From Bacteroidales bacterium (GTDB taxonomy: Bacteria > Bacteroidota > Bacteroidia > Bacteroidales > VadinHA17): DNA of 40,924 nucleotides. Positions 33,500 to 40,924 of this stretch are shown piece after piece. The notes under the pieces were generated by a model that was given only the letters and a program-made list of their open reading frames with translations, did not search any database and was not told the origin of the DNA. The translations under genes and the position numbers were made by a program. Each line of letters starts with the position of its first letter. The stretch's first letter is position 1. The DNA lies in assembly GCA_012514255.1 (NCBI GenBank), contig JAAZAP010000254.1, positions 1 to 40,924 of the forward strand. Reading direction: 5' to 3'.

Positions 33500-34198
33500 T
33501 TAATTCTCTTTCAGTCTTCTGAGTGGAACGAAACGTACGGGCTCAAGTCTCTGTTCGGTGATCCTGCCCTTTCTTTTAGACAGCACAACCAGCTCCTGAA
33601 CATAAGCCGGGTTGCCCACGGGCATCACAAGCCTGCCTCCTTCAGCCATCTGCTCCCTGAGCGGTTGCGGGATATGATCGGCTGCTGCTGTGACGATGAT
33701 TATATCAAACGGTGCGTGTTCCGGCCAGCCAAGATAACCGTCGCCGTATTTTGTAACTATATTTCTATAACCGAGGACTTTAAGCCTGGCAGCTGACTCT
33801 CTTGCAAGCTCCCCTACTATCTCTATCGTATAGACTGTATCTACTATTTCTGCCAGTACCGCTGCCTGGTATCCTGATCCGGTCCCTATTTCCAGAGCAA
33901 TCTTCCCTCTGGCCGGCCGCACAAGCTGAGTCATATATGCCACAATGAACGGCTGAGAAATAGTCTGATTGTAGCCGATTGGCAGGGGCCTGTCGCTGTA
34001 GGCCTCTGAGGAGTATGATGGCGGCACGAAGAGATGGCGTGGTACAGTGCGCATAGCCCGCAGCGTGCCGGGGTCACTGATGCCCCTCGCTTCTATCTGG
34101 GTAGTGACCATGCGGTTACGGGCACGGGTAAAGCGAGAGTCCTCCTGGTTCAGGATAACAACGGAAATAAATGACAGTATGACCAGAAGGCTCTTCAT
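33500..34198 (-). CDS. pcm: Protein-L-isoaspartate O-methyltransferase with signal peptide
   Basis: PIMT methylates isoaspartyl residues in aged proteins with S-adenosylmethionine, starting their repair. The body is typical: NRMVTTQIEARGISD, VPRHLFVPP, YSDRPLPIGYNQTISQPFIV, the SAM-binding EIGTGSGYQAAVLAEI, FDIIIVTAAADHIPQPL and GGRLVMPVG. From the ATG at 34198 (an upstream TTG at 34216 is less likely) it has 232 residues. The first ~19 (MKSLLVILSFISVVILNQ) are a hydrophobic signal-like segment not needed by cytosolic PIMT, so export to the periplasm is predicted. It is divergent from the sirtuin gene. The catalytic assignment is firm; export is inferred. Confidence 0.9.
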   Translation of the reverse strand: MKSLLVILSFISVVILNQEDSRFTRARNRMVTTQIEARGISDPGTLRAMRTVPRHLFVPPSYSSEAYSDRPLPIGYNQTISQPFIVAYMTQLVRPARGKIALEIGTGSGYQAAVLAEIVDTVYTIEIVGELARESAARLKVLGYRNIVTKYGDGYLGWPEHAPFDIIIVTAAADHIPQPLREQMAEGGRLVMPVGNPAYVQELVVLSKRKGRITEQRLEPVRFVPLRRLKEN

Positions 34199-34333
34199 GC
34201 CGATTACAAGATACAAGTTACAAAAAATTACGCAGAGCGATGGTCAGATCATCAGTCCAAGTTTGTCTGCGCCATAAATTAATCCCTGCTCTCCGGCATA
34301 TTTTGTTTGCCCCCTTTTTCTTATTTTCATGTC

Positions 34334-35026
34334 ATGAAAAAACTGGTAATATTAACGGGCGCCGGGATGAGTGCCGAAAGCGGCATCAAGACATTCCGTG
34401 ACAGCGGAGGACTGTGGGAGCAGTACAATGTTGAGGAGGTGGCCTCAATAGATGGTTGGTATCGTAACCCGGAACAGGTGCAGAGGTTTTACAATGAGCG
34501 GCGCCGGCAATTGGAGAAAGCCGCTCCGAATGACGGTCATAAGGGTCTTGTGGCACTTGAGGAGCTGTATGATGTACATATTATTACCCAGAACGTGGAT
34601 GACCTTCATGAGAGAGCTGGCAGCAGCAACGTTCTTCATCTTCACGGCCTGCTTACACAGGCCCGCAGCAGCAAGAATCCTGACAGGATCATTGATATTG
34701 GCTATCGAGATATCAGTCCCGGTGAGAAAGCGGATGACGGTTCACCCCTCCGGCCGGACATCGTATGGTTCGGAGAAGCTGTCCCGGCCATGGAGCATGC
34801 GGCAGACATAGCCTCACAGGCAGACCTGTTTGCCGTGATTGGCACATCGCTTAATGTCTATCCTGCAGCTGGACTGATACATTATGTTCCTGTCACCACC
34901 CCGTTGTTCCTGATTGATCCGAAACCTGTGTCGGTATATACCAACCACAAGGTCGGCTATATTGCAGAAGGGGCAGGGAAGGGTGTTGCCATCCTGGCTG
35001 AAAAGCTGAAATCACTTTCAACATGA
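34334..35026 (+). CDS. cobB: Sir2 family NAD-dependent deacylase without zinc-site cysteines
   Basis: Sirtuins remove acyl groups from lysine using NAD+. From the ATG at 34334 (MKKLVILTGAGMSAESGI; the in-frame TTG at 34307 is less likely) it has 230 residues. The NAD site GAGMSAESGI, FRDSGGLW, ITQNVDDLH and the catalytic LHLHG (H104) are present, as are GTSLNVYPAAGLI and LIDPK. Where CobB-type proteins carry two Cys-x2-Cys zinc pairs after the catalytic His, this protein has LLTQARSSKNPDRIIDIGYR, so there is no zinc ribbon. Zinc-less relatives of this kind occur in Bacteroidota. The substrate acyl group is unknown. Confidence 0.9.
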   Translation: MKKLVILTGAGMSAESGIKTFRDSGGLWEQYNVEEVASIDGWYRNPEQVQRFYNERRRQLEKAAPNDGHKGLVALEELYDVHIITQNVDDLHERAGSSNVLHLHGLLTQARSSKNPDRIIDIGYRDISPGEKADDGSPLRPDIVWFGEAVPAMEHAADIASQADLFAVIGTSLNVYPAAGLIHYVPVTTPLFLIDPKPVSVYTNHKVGYIAEGAGKGVAILAEKLKSLST

Positions 35027-35117
35027 TGGTCGAGATTTTCCCCGTCACCTGATCCGGCCCATAGTTTCCCATAACTTTTTTTAACAGTCCTTATGCGCAA
35101 TAATGGCCTGTCTCCTT

Positions 35118-35147
35118 TTTGTTTCCGGGTATAAATTCATAGCTTGG
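35118..35147 (+). promoter_or_regulatory. Candidate promoter for the M28/M6-like peptidase operon
   Basis: TTTG (35118-35121) and TAGCTTGG (35140-35147, one mismatch to TAnnTTTG) with an 18-base spacer. Transcription from about 35154 would skip the upstream in-frame ATG at 35103 and support the start at 35175. The 148-bp gap 35027-35174 holds nothing else obvious. Confidence 0.4.
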
Positions 35148-35174
35148 CGGATCAGAAAATTCAAAATCCGCGAC

Positions 35175-36731
35175 ATGAAGAAATTTTTCCTTCCATTATT
35201 ACTGGTCATGCTGGCATCGGGCATGCAAGCTCAGCACAGCAAGGTTGTTGACCGTATCATTGAGCTTGGTCAGGCAGACAACCGTACGATGCATCACCTC
35301 GATGTGGTATCTAACCGTTTCGGCGGCAGGCTTGTTGGTTCTGATGCCTATGAGAACGCAGCCGAATGGTGTGCTTCACAGTTCAGAAGCTGGGGCATGG
35401 ATGTTATCATGGACGAAGCCGGCACTGTTCCCGTGGGATTCAACCGGGGACCCTGGTTCGGAAGGATGCTTTCCGATAACGGCATGATACTGCATTTTGC
35501 CACACCCTCTTATACCGCAGGAACCAAAGGGATTCAGAGAGGTCATGTGCTCATAGAACCGAAGAGCAGGGATGAGTTTGAAAGGATGAAAGGAGCACTG
35601 AAAGGAGCATGGGTACTGATAGGGGGGAAGAACCAGGGATGGCCGGTCGACTGGTCGCCGTCAGCCGACAGCACAAGGGCATCAATAATAGCCTTTAATG
35701 ACTCTGTATCAACACTCAACAGGGAGATCATGCGTGAAAACATGATGAACAGGACCGATCCCCCGAAGGAGCTCCATAAGCTTAAGGAAGAGCCGGCACT
35801 CTTCTACCGCGAGATGTGTGAGGCAGGGATACTGGGCGTCATCCAGTCGTCAGAAGTGCCAATCAGGGCGCTGTATGACAGGAAGAACATAGACAGACTG
35901 ACTTTTGAAAACCTTCCGACAGTATGTGACATAAAGCTTGATGAGCACCAATACGATATTATTGAACAGATGGCGAAGGAGAGACACTACTTCCTTCTTG
36001 AGTTCGACATCAGGAACCACTTCAAGCCGGGTCCCGTCAAATACTACAGCGTTATCGGGGTCATAAAAGGAAAAAAATACCCCAATGAATATGTAATGAT
36101 GGGAGGTCATCTTGATGCTTTTGATGTAGCAACAGGGGGTGTTGACGACGGATCAGGACTGAGCCCTACGATGGAGGCGGCACGTCTTATCATGGCTGCC
36201 GGAGGCAAGCCTGACCGCACCATTCTGGCATGTCTCTGGGCTGCGGAGGAGTTTGGGCTGATAGGCTCGAAGCACTGGGTGCAAACCAATATGGATAAGT
36301 TACCGAAGATATCTAATTACTTCAACCGCGATGGAGGTCCGACACCCATCCTCGGGATTACAGTGCCGGAGGCAATGTATAATGATTTTGAAAAGATATG
36401 TAAACCTCTTAACGGGATAAATCCCGATTTCCCCTTTTCGCTGAAGAAGAACACTAACCCGCCCCGCCCCCGGCCAAAGAGCGCAGGCGGATCTGACCAT
36501 GCATATTTCGCAATGCATGGTGTGCCCACGCTGCGTTTTGATGAATCTGATGTCAGGGGATATAACTTCAATTACGGTGAGATATGGCACACTGAGCGTG
36601 ATACCTATGATAAGAGCATTGCTGAATACCAGGAACACACATCGGTAGTAACCGCAGTGGTGGTATATGGTTTGGCAACCCTTGATCACCTTCTCTCACG
36701 CGATGGTCTGTACAGCGAACCAAAGGAATAA
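35175..36731 (+). CDS. Exported M28 family zinc aminopeptidase/carboxypeptidase
   Basis: M28 enzymes are di-zinc exopeptidases. The ATG at 35175 precedes a signal peptide (MKKFFLPLLLVMLASGMQAQ); an upstream ATG at 35103 would hide it. 518 residues. The metal and catalytic residues are all visible: H312 (GGHLDAF), D324 (VDDGSG), general-base E358 and zinc ligand E359 (WAAEEFGL), D386 (NYFNRDGG) and H442 (GGSDHAYF). An inserted PA-like region lies around 110-260. The gene is followed after 23 bases by a second exported peptidase, so both probably belong to one peptide-scavenging transcript. Confidence 0.93.
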   Translation: MKKFFLPLLLVMLASGMQAQHSKVVDRIIELGQADNRTMHHLDVVSNRFGGRLVGSDAYENAAEWCASQFRSWGMDVIMDEAGTVPVGFNRGPWFGRMLSDNGMILHFATPSYTAGTKGIQRGHVLIEPKSRDEFERMKGALKGAWVLIGGKNQGWPVDWSPSADSTRASIIAFNDSVSTLNREIMRENMMNRTDPPKELHKLKEEPALFYREMCEAGILGVIQSSEVPIRALYDRKNIDRLTFENLPTVCDIKLDEHQYDIIEQMAKERHYFLLEFDIRNHFKPGPVKYYSVIGVIKGKKYPNEYVMMGGHLDAFDVATGGVDDGSGLSPTMEAARLIMAAGGKPDRTILACLWAAEEFGLIGSKHWVQTNMDKLPKISNYFNRDGGPTPILGITVPEAMYNDFEKICKPLNGINPDFPFSLKKNTNPPRPRPKSAGGSDHAYFAMHGVPTLRFDESDVRGYNFNYGEIWHTERDTYDKSIAEYQEHTSVVTAVVVYGLATLDHLLSRDGLYSEPKE

Positions 36732-36754
36732 GTATAAAACAAAATATTAGGAGT

Positions 36755-38698
36755 ATGAAAAAACTAAGTCTTAGATTGACTGCCCTGGTTATTGCAGCGG
36801 CTGTACTTGCAGCGCTTGGCTGCACAGGTGAGGGCAAAGAGGCATTATACGAGCCTATTGATCCGCAGATCATACAGGATCAGGATGAAATGACCTGGGA
36901 CGATTACAGTCCGATACCCGGAAGAAACTGGGCAGATCCCTCGCTCAAGCCTGAGCGTGAATTCCGGATGGCCCTGGTAGCAGTGGACTTCTCCGACCAG
37001 CCGTTTGTGATGACTCTCCCTAAAGGATCGGATCCCTTTGGTAATCCGCAATATGAACCGGTTGCCCGTGAGGAGATACCACGGTTCTATGCCGATTTCT
37101 GGTTGAAGCCCTCTGAGGTCAATCACGGTCAGACTATCAATGGGTACTGGATGGAACAATCGAGGGGCAGGTTCGGCATCACTCAGCTTGAACACTTCGG
37201 ACCATACCGCATGCCGAAGCCTCTCTGGGCGTATGGTCTCAGTGAGTGGGGGCAGAATGAAGCCACACCTGACGGAAGCAAGGTGCGTTACCGGATGGAG
37301 CGCGATATTGACTCATTGTGGAGAACAGAGAAAGGGAATATAAAGGATAACTATGATGCTATCCTGAGGGTTTATGCCGGCTATGATGAAACCGGCGTAT
37401 GGCAGGAGTTCGGGGAGATGAAGTTTAACAGCAGGGATGAAATACCTGCCGAGTGGGGCAATCCCAATCCTGACAAGCCGCGCTGGGCTCCCACGAGGTA
37501 TGTTGAATGGACTTCCTGGAAGGCTGGCCAGATGCAGTGGGGACTCGCCTCAATAAGACAGGGGGAGAACTCGGGTACCATAACGCATGAACTTGGACAT
37601 TATGCCTTCCGCATAGGTGACAACAACAACAATCCCTATGTTCAGCCTTACCGGCGGGCCGGATCAGGGCCCTGGGACATGATGGACCGTGGCTGTTTCA
37701 ATGGCCCCGGAGGGCCTCACATGCGCTGGGTGGTGCCACCCGTCGCCGGCGCCAGCATGCCGGCCGGGCTGATGGTACGCAACAGACTGGTGAACGGATT
37801 CATCATTGAAGAGGACCTGTTAACAATAAGCAGAGATGATCTTGCTTCTTCGGCACCGGTCATTGCACGTATAACTGCACGTGCTGTTGAACCACTGCCC
37901 GGTGAGTATGCCGGAGTGATGGTACGCCTTGATGGCGCTGAACCGCATGACCGGACTCCGTTCGTTGATCCGGCAACAGACCCTTTGTCACCGGGTACAC
38001 CCAGGTTCAATTACTATTCACTGGAGGTGGTACAGCGTATCGGTTATGACTCCTTCTGTCCTGACAATGGAGTTCTCCTGGCTCTTAACACCGATGGTGA
38101 GGGCAGGAACGGAGGCCCGAACCAGTTCAACTGCTTCAACTGGGTGATTGATGCTCACCCTGAAGATATTGATATGGTTGACTATGTCAAACCCAACGGT
38201 GAAAAGGTGATGCGCACAGTGGCTGATTACCGGCAGCTCAATGATGCGCTCTTCCATGCCGGCCTCAATTCAGGGAGTGAGTTTGAATATGTGGATGAAC
38301 ATAACCGGCTTCATTTCTATGTGCTTGACATTCACAGGAACGAGGAGGGTATTCTATCTTATACTGTCGGCGTCAGATCACTCGATTCCGGTACTGTCAG
38401 GGAAGCGGTGACCATCAGTGCTCCCAGACTGGCGGGTAAGATCAGCAGTGAAGGCACAGTGAAGTTCACTGTCGCCGGAGATGACCTGTGCCGACTGAAG
38501 GCGGAGGTTCAGGGCACTGGGTGGGAGGTAATGCTCTTTAATGAGCTTGCGGCCCCAACACCGGGAAACGACGTAACAGTTCCTGTGTTTGTAAAAAGCA
38601 GTCAAGGCTGCAGCAGGAAGGCAATCATCACACTTACGGCGATTTCTGAGAGCGACAACACACTGATCTCAAAGGCAGACATCAGGGTGAATAATTGA
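36755..38698 (+). CDS. M6-like zinc metalloprotease, lipoprotein
   Basis: 647 residues. The lipoprotein signal ends at ALGC (C23), so it is envelope-anchored. The body shows a zinc-binding HELGH (H278, E279, H282) followed by YAFRIGDNNNN, a variation on the metzincin/M6 pattern HExGHxxGxxD. Before it are the M6-like words ALVAVDFSD, NGYWMEQSRGRFG and YDAILRVYAGYDE. The C-terminal half is beta-rich and ends in an Ig-like domain (about 545-647). A rare Shine-Dalgarno-like AGGAG lies four bases ahead of the start. It follows the M28 gene directly. Immune-inhibitor-A-type activity is possible; the specific substrate is unknown. The normal third ligand of metzincins is replaced here by RIGD, so the fold assignment is moderate. 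Confidence 0.78.
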   Translation: MKKLSLRLTALVIAAAVLAALGCTGEGKEALYEPIDPQIIQDQDEMTWDDYSPIPGRNWADPSLKPEREFRMALVAVDFSDQPFVMTLPKGSDPFGNPQYEPVAREEIPRFYADFWLKPSEVNHGQTINGYWMEQSRGRFGITQLEHFGPYRMPKPLWAYGLSEWGQNEATPDGSKVRYRMERDIDSLWRTEKGNIKDNYDAILRVYAGYDETGVWQEFGEMKFNSRDEIPAEWGNPNPDKPRWAPTRYVEWTSWKAGQMQWGLASIRQGENSGTITHELGHYAFRIGDNNNNPYVQPYRRAGSGPWDMMDRGCFNGPGGPHMRWVVPPVAGASMPAGLMVRNRLVNGFIIEEDLLTISRDDLASSAPVIARITARAVEPLPGEYAGVMVRLDGAEPHDRTPFVDPATDPLSPGTPRFNYYSLEVVQRIGYDSFCPDNGVLLALNTDGEGRNGGPNQFNCFNWVIDAHPEDIDMVDYVKPNGEKVMRTVADYRQLNDALFHAGLNSGSEFEYVDEHNRLHFYVLDIHRNEEGILSYTVGVRSLDSGTVREAVTISAPRLAGKISSEGTVKFTVAGDDLCRLKAEVQGTGWEVMLFNELAAPTPGNDVTVPVFVKSSQGCSRKAIITLTAISESDNTLISKADIRVNN

Positions 38699-38762
38699 TA
38701 AAATCTTAACTTTAACCTGAAGATAACCATCAGTTTACGGGGATAAAGGATGATTCAGAAGG

Positions 38763-39265
38763 ATGCACGAATCGTCAAAGAAATATGCCATCGTCACAGG
38801 GTCCAGCCAGGGGCTCGGTCGGGCATTTGCTGAAGAGCTGGCAGCGAGAGGGCATGACCTGTTGCTGGCGGCTCTGCCTGATACAGGACTATCGCAGCTT
38901 TCGGCGGCTTCATGCCGGTACCCTTCAAAAGCATCTATACTGCAACCAAGGCATATATCTATCATTTTTCTCTTTCCGTCAGGGAAGAGTTGCGCAGCAG
39001 GGGGGTGAGTGTCAGCGTGGCTATGCCCGGGGGAATAGTAACGAATCATCAGGTCAGGGAGAGGCTCAACAAACTGGGGCCTTTTGTACGTATGAATTCC
39101 ATGGAACCGGAGAAGGCTGCCGTGTATATCATTGACCGCATGCTTCGCGGGCGCAGCGTCATCATCCCCGGATGGACTATGAGGGTTGGATACTTTATCA
39201 GCTCCTGCCTCCCCTACAGGCTGCTTATGCTGTTGACAGGCAGGATGTTCCGAGGCATAAACTGA
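38763..39265 (+). pseudogene. Short-chain dehydrogenase/reductase gene broken by internal deletion and frameshift
   Basis: The 5' part (frame of 38763) encodes an SDR start with YAIVTGSSQGLGRAFAEELA and GHDLLLAALPDTGLSQLS. The 3' part (frame of 38912, shifted) encodes the C-terminal half: GFMPVPFKSIYTATKAYIYH with the YxxxK catalytic pair, then VAMPGGIVTNHQVRER and a hydrophobic end. Joined, they total about 165 codons; a normal SDR has 250-260. Roughly 100 residues including the NAG motif and catalytic Ser are missing and the frames do not match, so about 300 bases were lost around 38897-38905. Two separately called fragments would be wrong. An assembly error is the alternative to a true pseudogene. 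Confidence 0.8.
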
Positions 39266-39275
39266 TTCATGGCAG

Positions 39276-39974
39276 TTACTGAAAAAGCTTCGTTTTTCTT
39301 GTTACCTGCCAGGAAAAATTATACTCCTCGCGCTTCTTTTCCGGAACGTCGGTTGAATCAATAATTTTCCGGCCGTTTCCGCCGAAAACAACTTTGCCGT
39401 CACCCATGGTTACCAGGAGGTCTGGTGCAATCTTTTGTACCTCATCATCCTTGCTGATACCTGCATCTTCAGGCATGGGAATCCCCATATCCTTCAGGTA
39501 GGTCATTATTTCATACGTGGAGCTTCTGACTACTGGGTCGGGGACAGGATCCTCTACCGGACCTGCCTGAAAGCTGTCTTCTGATGATGTAGATTGCCTG
39601 TCATCCTTTGTCTCTCGGCCGGGTTGCGGGGGAGGTTGCCACCAGTTTTCGTGTTGTGTATCAATAGTTTCTTTCCATGTGAAATCCACCGGGAAACCGT
39701 CAATTTCGATCTTCAGCACCTTGCCCGTTTTCAGGTCGAAGCTGATATCCTGTCCGCCACGGTTGACTATTTCATTTATGTCATCCTTGTCAAATTTCCC
39801 GTCAGCATTTATGTCATATTTTCTCCAGGGTTCCAATACATGGGAGCAGGTTGAAGGGATGATATCATCTTCCGAAGGGCAAAAAGAAAGGGGAGTGGCT
39901 TTGATTGGGAAGAACAGAACCAGATAGAGTACTGTCAGAACCAGGCTCCCCTTTGGTAGTTTTATGCGGTACAT
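39276..39974 (-). CDS. Exported protein with dockerin/EF-hand-like calcium loop
   Basis: 232 residues with a signal peptide (MYRIKLPKGSLVLTVLYLVL, then FFPIKATPL). Just after it is YDINADGKFDKDDINEIV, a DxNxDGxxDxxD calcium-binding loop of EF-hand or dockerin type, present once. A region rich in Pro, Asp and Ser (PPPQPGRETKDDRQSTSSED) acts as a linker, followed by a C-terminal part with GISKDDEVQKIAPDLL and KVVFGGNGRKIID. No cellulosome partner is expected in Bacteroidota, so the loop more likely binds calcium in an envelope protein. Function unknown. The gene is convergent with the broken SDR. Confidence 0.68.
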   Translation of the reverse strand: MYRIKLPKGSLVLTVLYLVLFFPIKATPLSFCPSEDDIIPSTCSHVLEPWRKYDINADGKFDKDDINEIVNRGGQDISFDLKTGKVLKIEIDGFPVDFTWKETIDTQHENWWQPPPQPGRETKDDRQSTSSEDSFQAGPVEDPVPDPVVRSSTYEIMTYLKDMGIPMPEDAGISKDDEVQKIAPDLLVTMGDGKVVFGGNGRKIIDSTDVPEKKREEYNFSWQVTRKTKLFQ

Positions 39975-40001
39975 GGATTTTACATGCTTGATATTGATAG
40001 C

Positions 40002-40676
40002 TTAGAAACCCGGTATCTCATTGAATGTGATGTCATCAGGTATGCGAAAGTATTTGCCGTCGACCTTGACATTGGTTTTGATGGAGGTGACCTCCTGGCG
40101 GGATACCATGTCTCCTATTTTCATCTCCATCATCATCATAAGCCCTTTCCAGATCAGCACCTTGCCCATATCACCCTTAAATACCGTACACTCTTTTCCC
40201 TGGAAGTTTTCCGTTCCGCTTTTTGTCATTCCCATCTGCTCATACATTCCGGCCATATATTCGAGTATATCTCCGCCGGATAATTCCATCATCTGTTTTA
40301 CCATCGGGTTTTTTGATTTCATACCCTGGCTGGAATTCAGATCCCACATGTACTGATCTTCACCAAGGGTCAGAGACCACCCCTTGCTCTCCTCGCCCCG
40401 TTGAACGATTTCAGCATACACCGCGCTCTTCATCCCGTAGTCATCAAAGTACTGGGTTGATTTGCCGGTTTTGTCACCTGAGTATGAGTACTCTATGATC
40501 CCTGACTTTACACCAAGGGGTTTGCCCTTGCTGTCAGTATCAGGGATGTCTGTTTCTGAGACTTCTGTCTCAGCCTTGGTTTCTTTGGCAGCAGGGTTTT
40601 TTTTCTGTCCGCAGCCCGAAAGAATCAGCATAAAAACAGCTGTAAGAATCACGATTAATAAGCCTCTGGTTTTCAT
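40002..40676 (-). CDS. Lipoprotein, DUF4412-like, Met-rich
   Basis: 224 residues. The lipoprotein signal ends at LSGC (C22), followed by a Lys/Glu/Thr-rich linker. The core reads GIIEYSYSGDKTGKSTQYFD, then KNPMVKQMMELSGGDILEYM, FQGKECTVFKGDMGKVLIWK and a run GLMMMMEMKIGD; the layout of carrier-like strands with a conserved C...F motif is shared with the DUF4412-like protein at 32350-32934. The unusual Met density is notable. Function is unknown. It has its own 27-base separation from the dockerin-loop gene and is the last gene before the terminal repeat. Confidence 0.7.
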   Translation of the reverse strand: MKTRGLLIVILTAVFMLILSGCGQKKNPAAKETKAETEVSETDIPDTDSKGKPLGVKSGIIEYSYSGDKTGKSTQYFDDYGMKSAVYAEIVQRGEESKGWSLTLGEDQYMWDLNSSQGMKSKNPMVKQMMELSGGDILEYMAGMYEQMGMTKSGTENFQGKECTVFKGDMGKVLIWKGLMMMMEMKIGDMVSRQEVTSIKTNVKVDGKYFRIPDDITFNEIPGF

Positions 40677-40773
40677 AGTATTGATTAATTAGGTCCAAAA
40701 CTTTTCAAACTTGCTTCGCAGATTTTTTTCGATACCCGGCATAGCTCAAATAAATTTGGCTCTGCCCTCATAC

Positions 40774-40924
40774 CTTCACAATTCGCTTCGCGCATTCGCT
40801 CGGCGCTCGGCAGAGCCTCAAGCAAGCTTGGCTCTGCCTCACTTCTTCACAATTCGCTTCGCGCATTTGCTCGGCGCTCGGCAGAGCCTCAAGCAAGCTT
40901 GGCTCTGCCTCACTTCTTCACAAT
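40774..40924. repeat. 71-bp tandem repeat array with inverted repeats, continues beyond window
   Basis: Unit boundaries start at CTTCACAATTCGC: 40774-40844, 40845-40915 and the first nine bases of a third (40916-40924). The two full copies differ at one base (CGCATTCG vs CGCATTTG). Each holds GGCAGAGCC ... GGCTCTGCC, a perfect 9-bp inverted repeat around CAAGCAAGCTT, plus GCTTCGCGC words. The preceding 40 bases (about 40704-40773) look like a decayed unit (CAAACTTGCTTCGC, TTTGGCTCTGCC). Strongly structured, no coding potential; similar to REP/BIME-like intergenic repeats. The full length is unknown because the window ends inside it. Confidence 0.88.

Noticed and set aside
38735..39049. Minus-strand frame opposite the broken SDR
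   Set aside because: Antisense to a recognisable SDR start; no supporting features.
1..40924. CRISPR array, prophage, transposon or integrase
   Set aside because: The repeats seen have no spacers of even length, and no transposase, integrase or phage structural gene was recognised.

Overview
The window looks like chromosomal DNA from a Bacteroidota bacterium, most likely a Bacteroidales-type polysaccharide degrader. The evidence is a type IX secretion C-terminal sorting domain, many SPII lipoproteins and signal peptides, families typical of the phylum (DUF6340, FISUMP, DUF3137/LemA, GH92), promoter-like boxes of the TTTG / TAnnTTTG type, and almost no Shine-Dalgarno sequences. A HydF gene points to [FeFe]-hydrogenase metabolism and therefore an anaerobic or facultative life. 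No rRNA, tRNA, CRISPR array, transposase, integrase or phage gene was found.

Layout. 1-1.7 kb: 3' part of a DsbD-type thiol:disulfide transporter, closed by a good terminator. 1.9-6.9 kb: two convergent secreted glycoside hydrolases, a GH36-like alpha-galactosidase with Fn3 and NPCBM modules and a GH92 alpha-mannosidase. 7-9.8 kb: a DUF6340 lipoprotein bracketed by short tandem repeats, then a HAL-like ammonia-lyase whose cofactor triad reads Ala-Cys-Gly instead of Ala-Ser-Gly. 10.1-14.7 kb (+): a pentaheme cytochrome c, a monoheme cytochrome/putative outer-membrane barrel, and an S9 peptidase. 14.8-21 kb (-): HydF, an RmuC-like coiled-coil nuclease-fold protein, a GH105 hydrolase, a CarH-type B12-binding MerR regulator, DUF3137 and LemA. 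21.3-24.6 kb: a 1110-residue T9SS-secreted multidomain protein.

24.8-33.1 kb (-) is a run of nine poorly characterised genes, mostly exported proteins and lipoproteins (CARDB-like, FISUMP, ankyrin, DUF3592, lipocalin-like, Big-1-like, DUF4412-like), with a tiny HTH-only LuxR-type regulator at the upstream end. 33.5-39.3 kb: a PIMT carrying a signal peptide, a divergent zinc-less sirtuin, two exported metallopeptidases (M28 and an M6-like HELGH protein) in one likely operon, and an SDR gene broken by an internal deletion. 39.3-40.7 kb: two small exported proteins. The window ends inside a 71-bp tandem repeat array with strong internal inverted repeats.

Functionally the region mixes glycan and peptide scavenging at the cell surface (GH36, GH92, GH105, S9, M28, M6-like), envelope redox chemistry (DsbD, multiheme cytochrome and porin-cytochrome), and signal-responsive regulators. 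The points most worth following are the Ala-Cys-Gly ammonia-lyase, the cytochrome/barrel pair as a possible outer-membrane electron conduit, the CarH-like photoreceptor without carotenoid genes nearby, and the repeat families.
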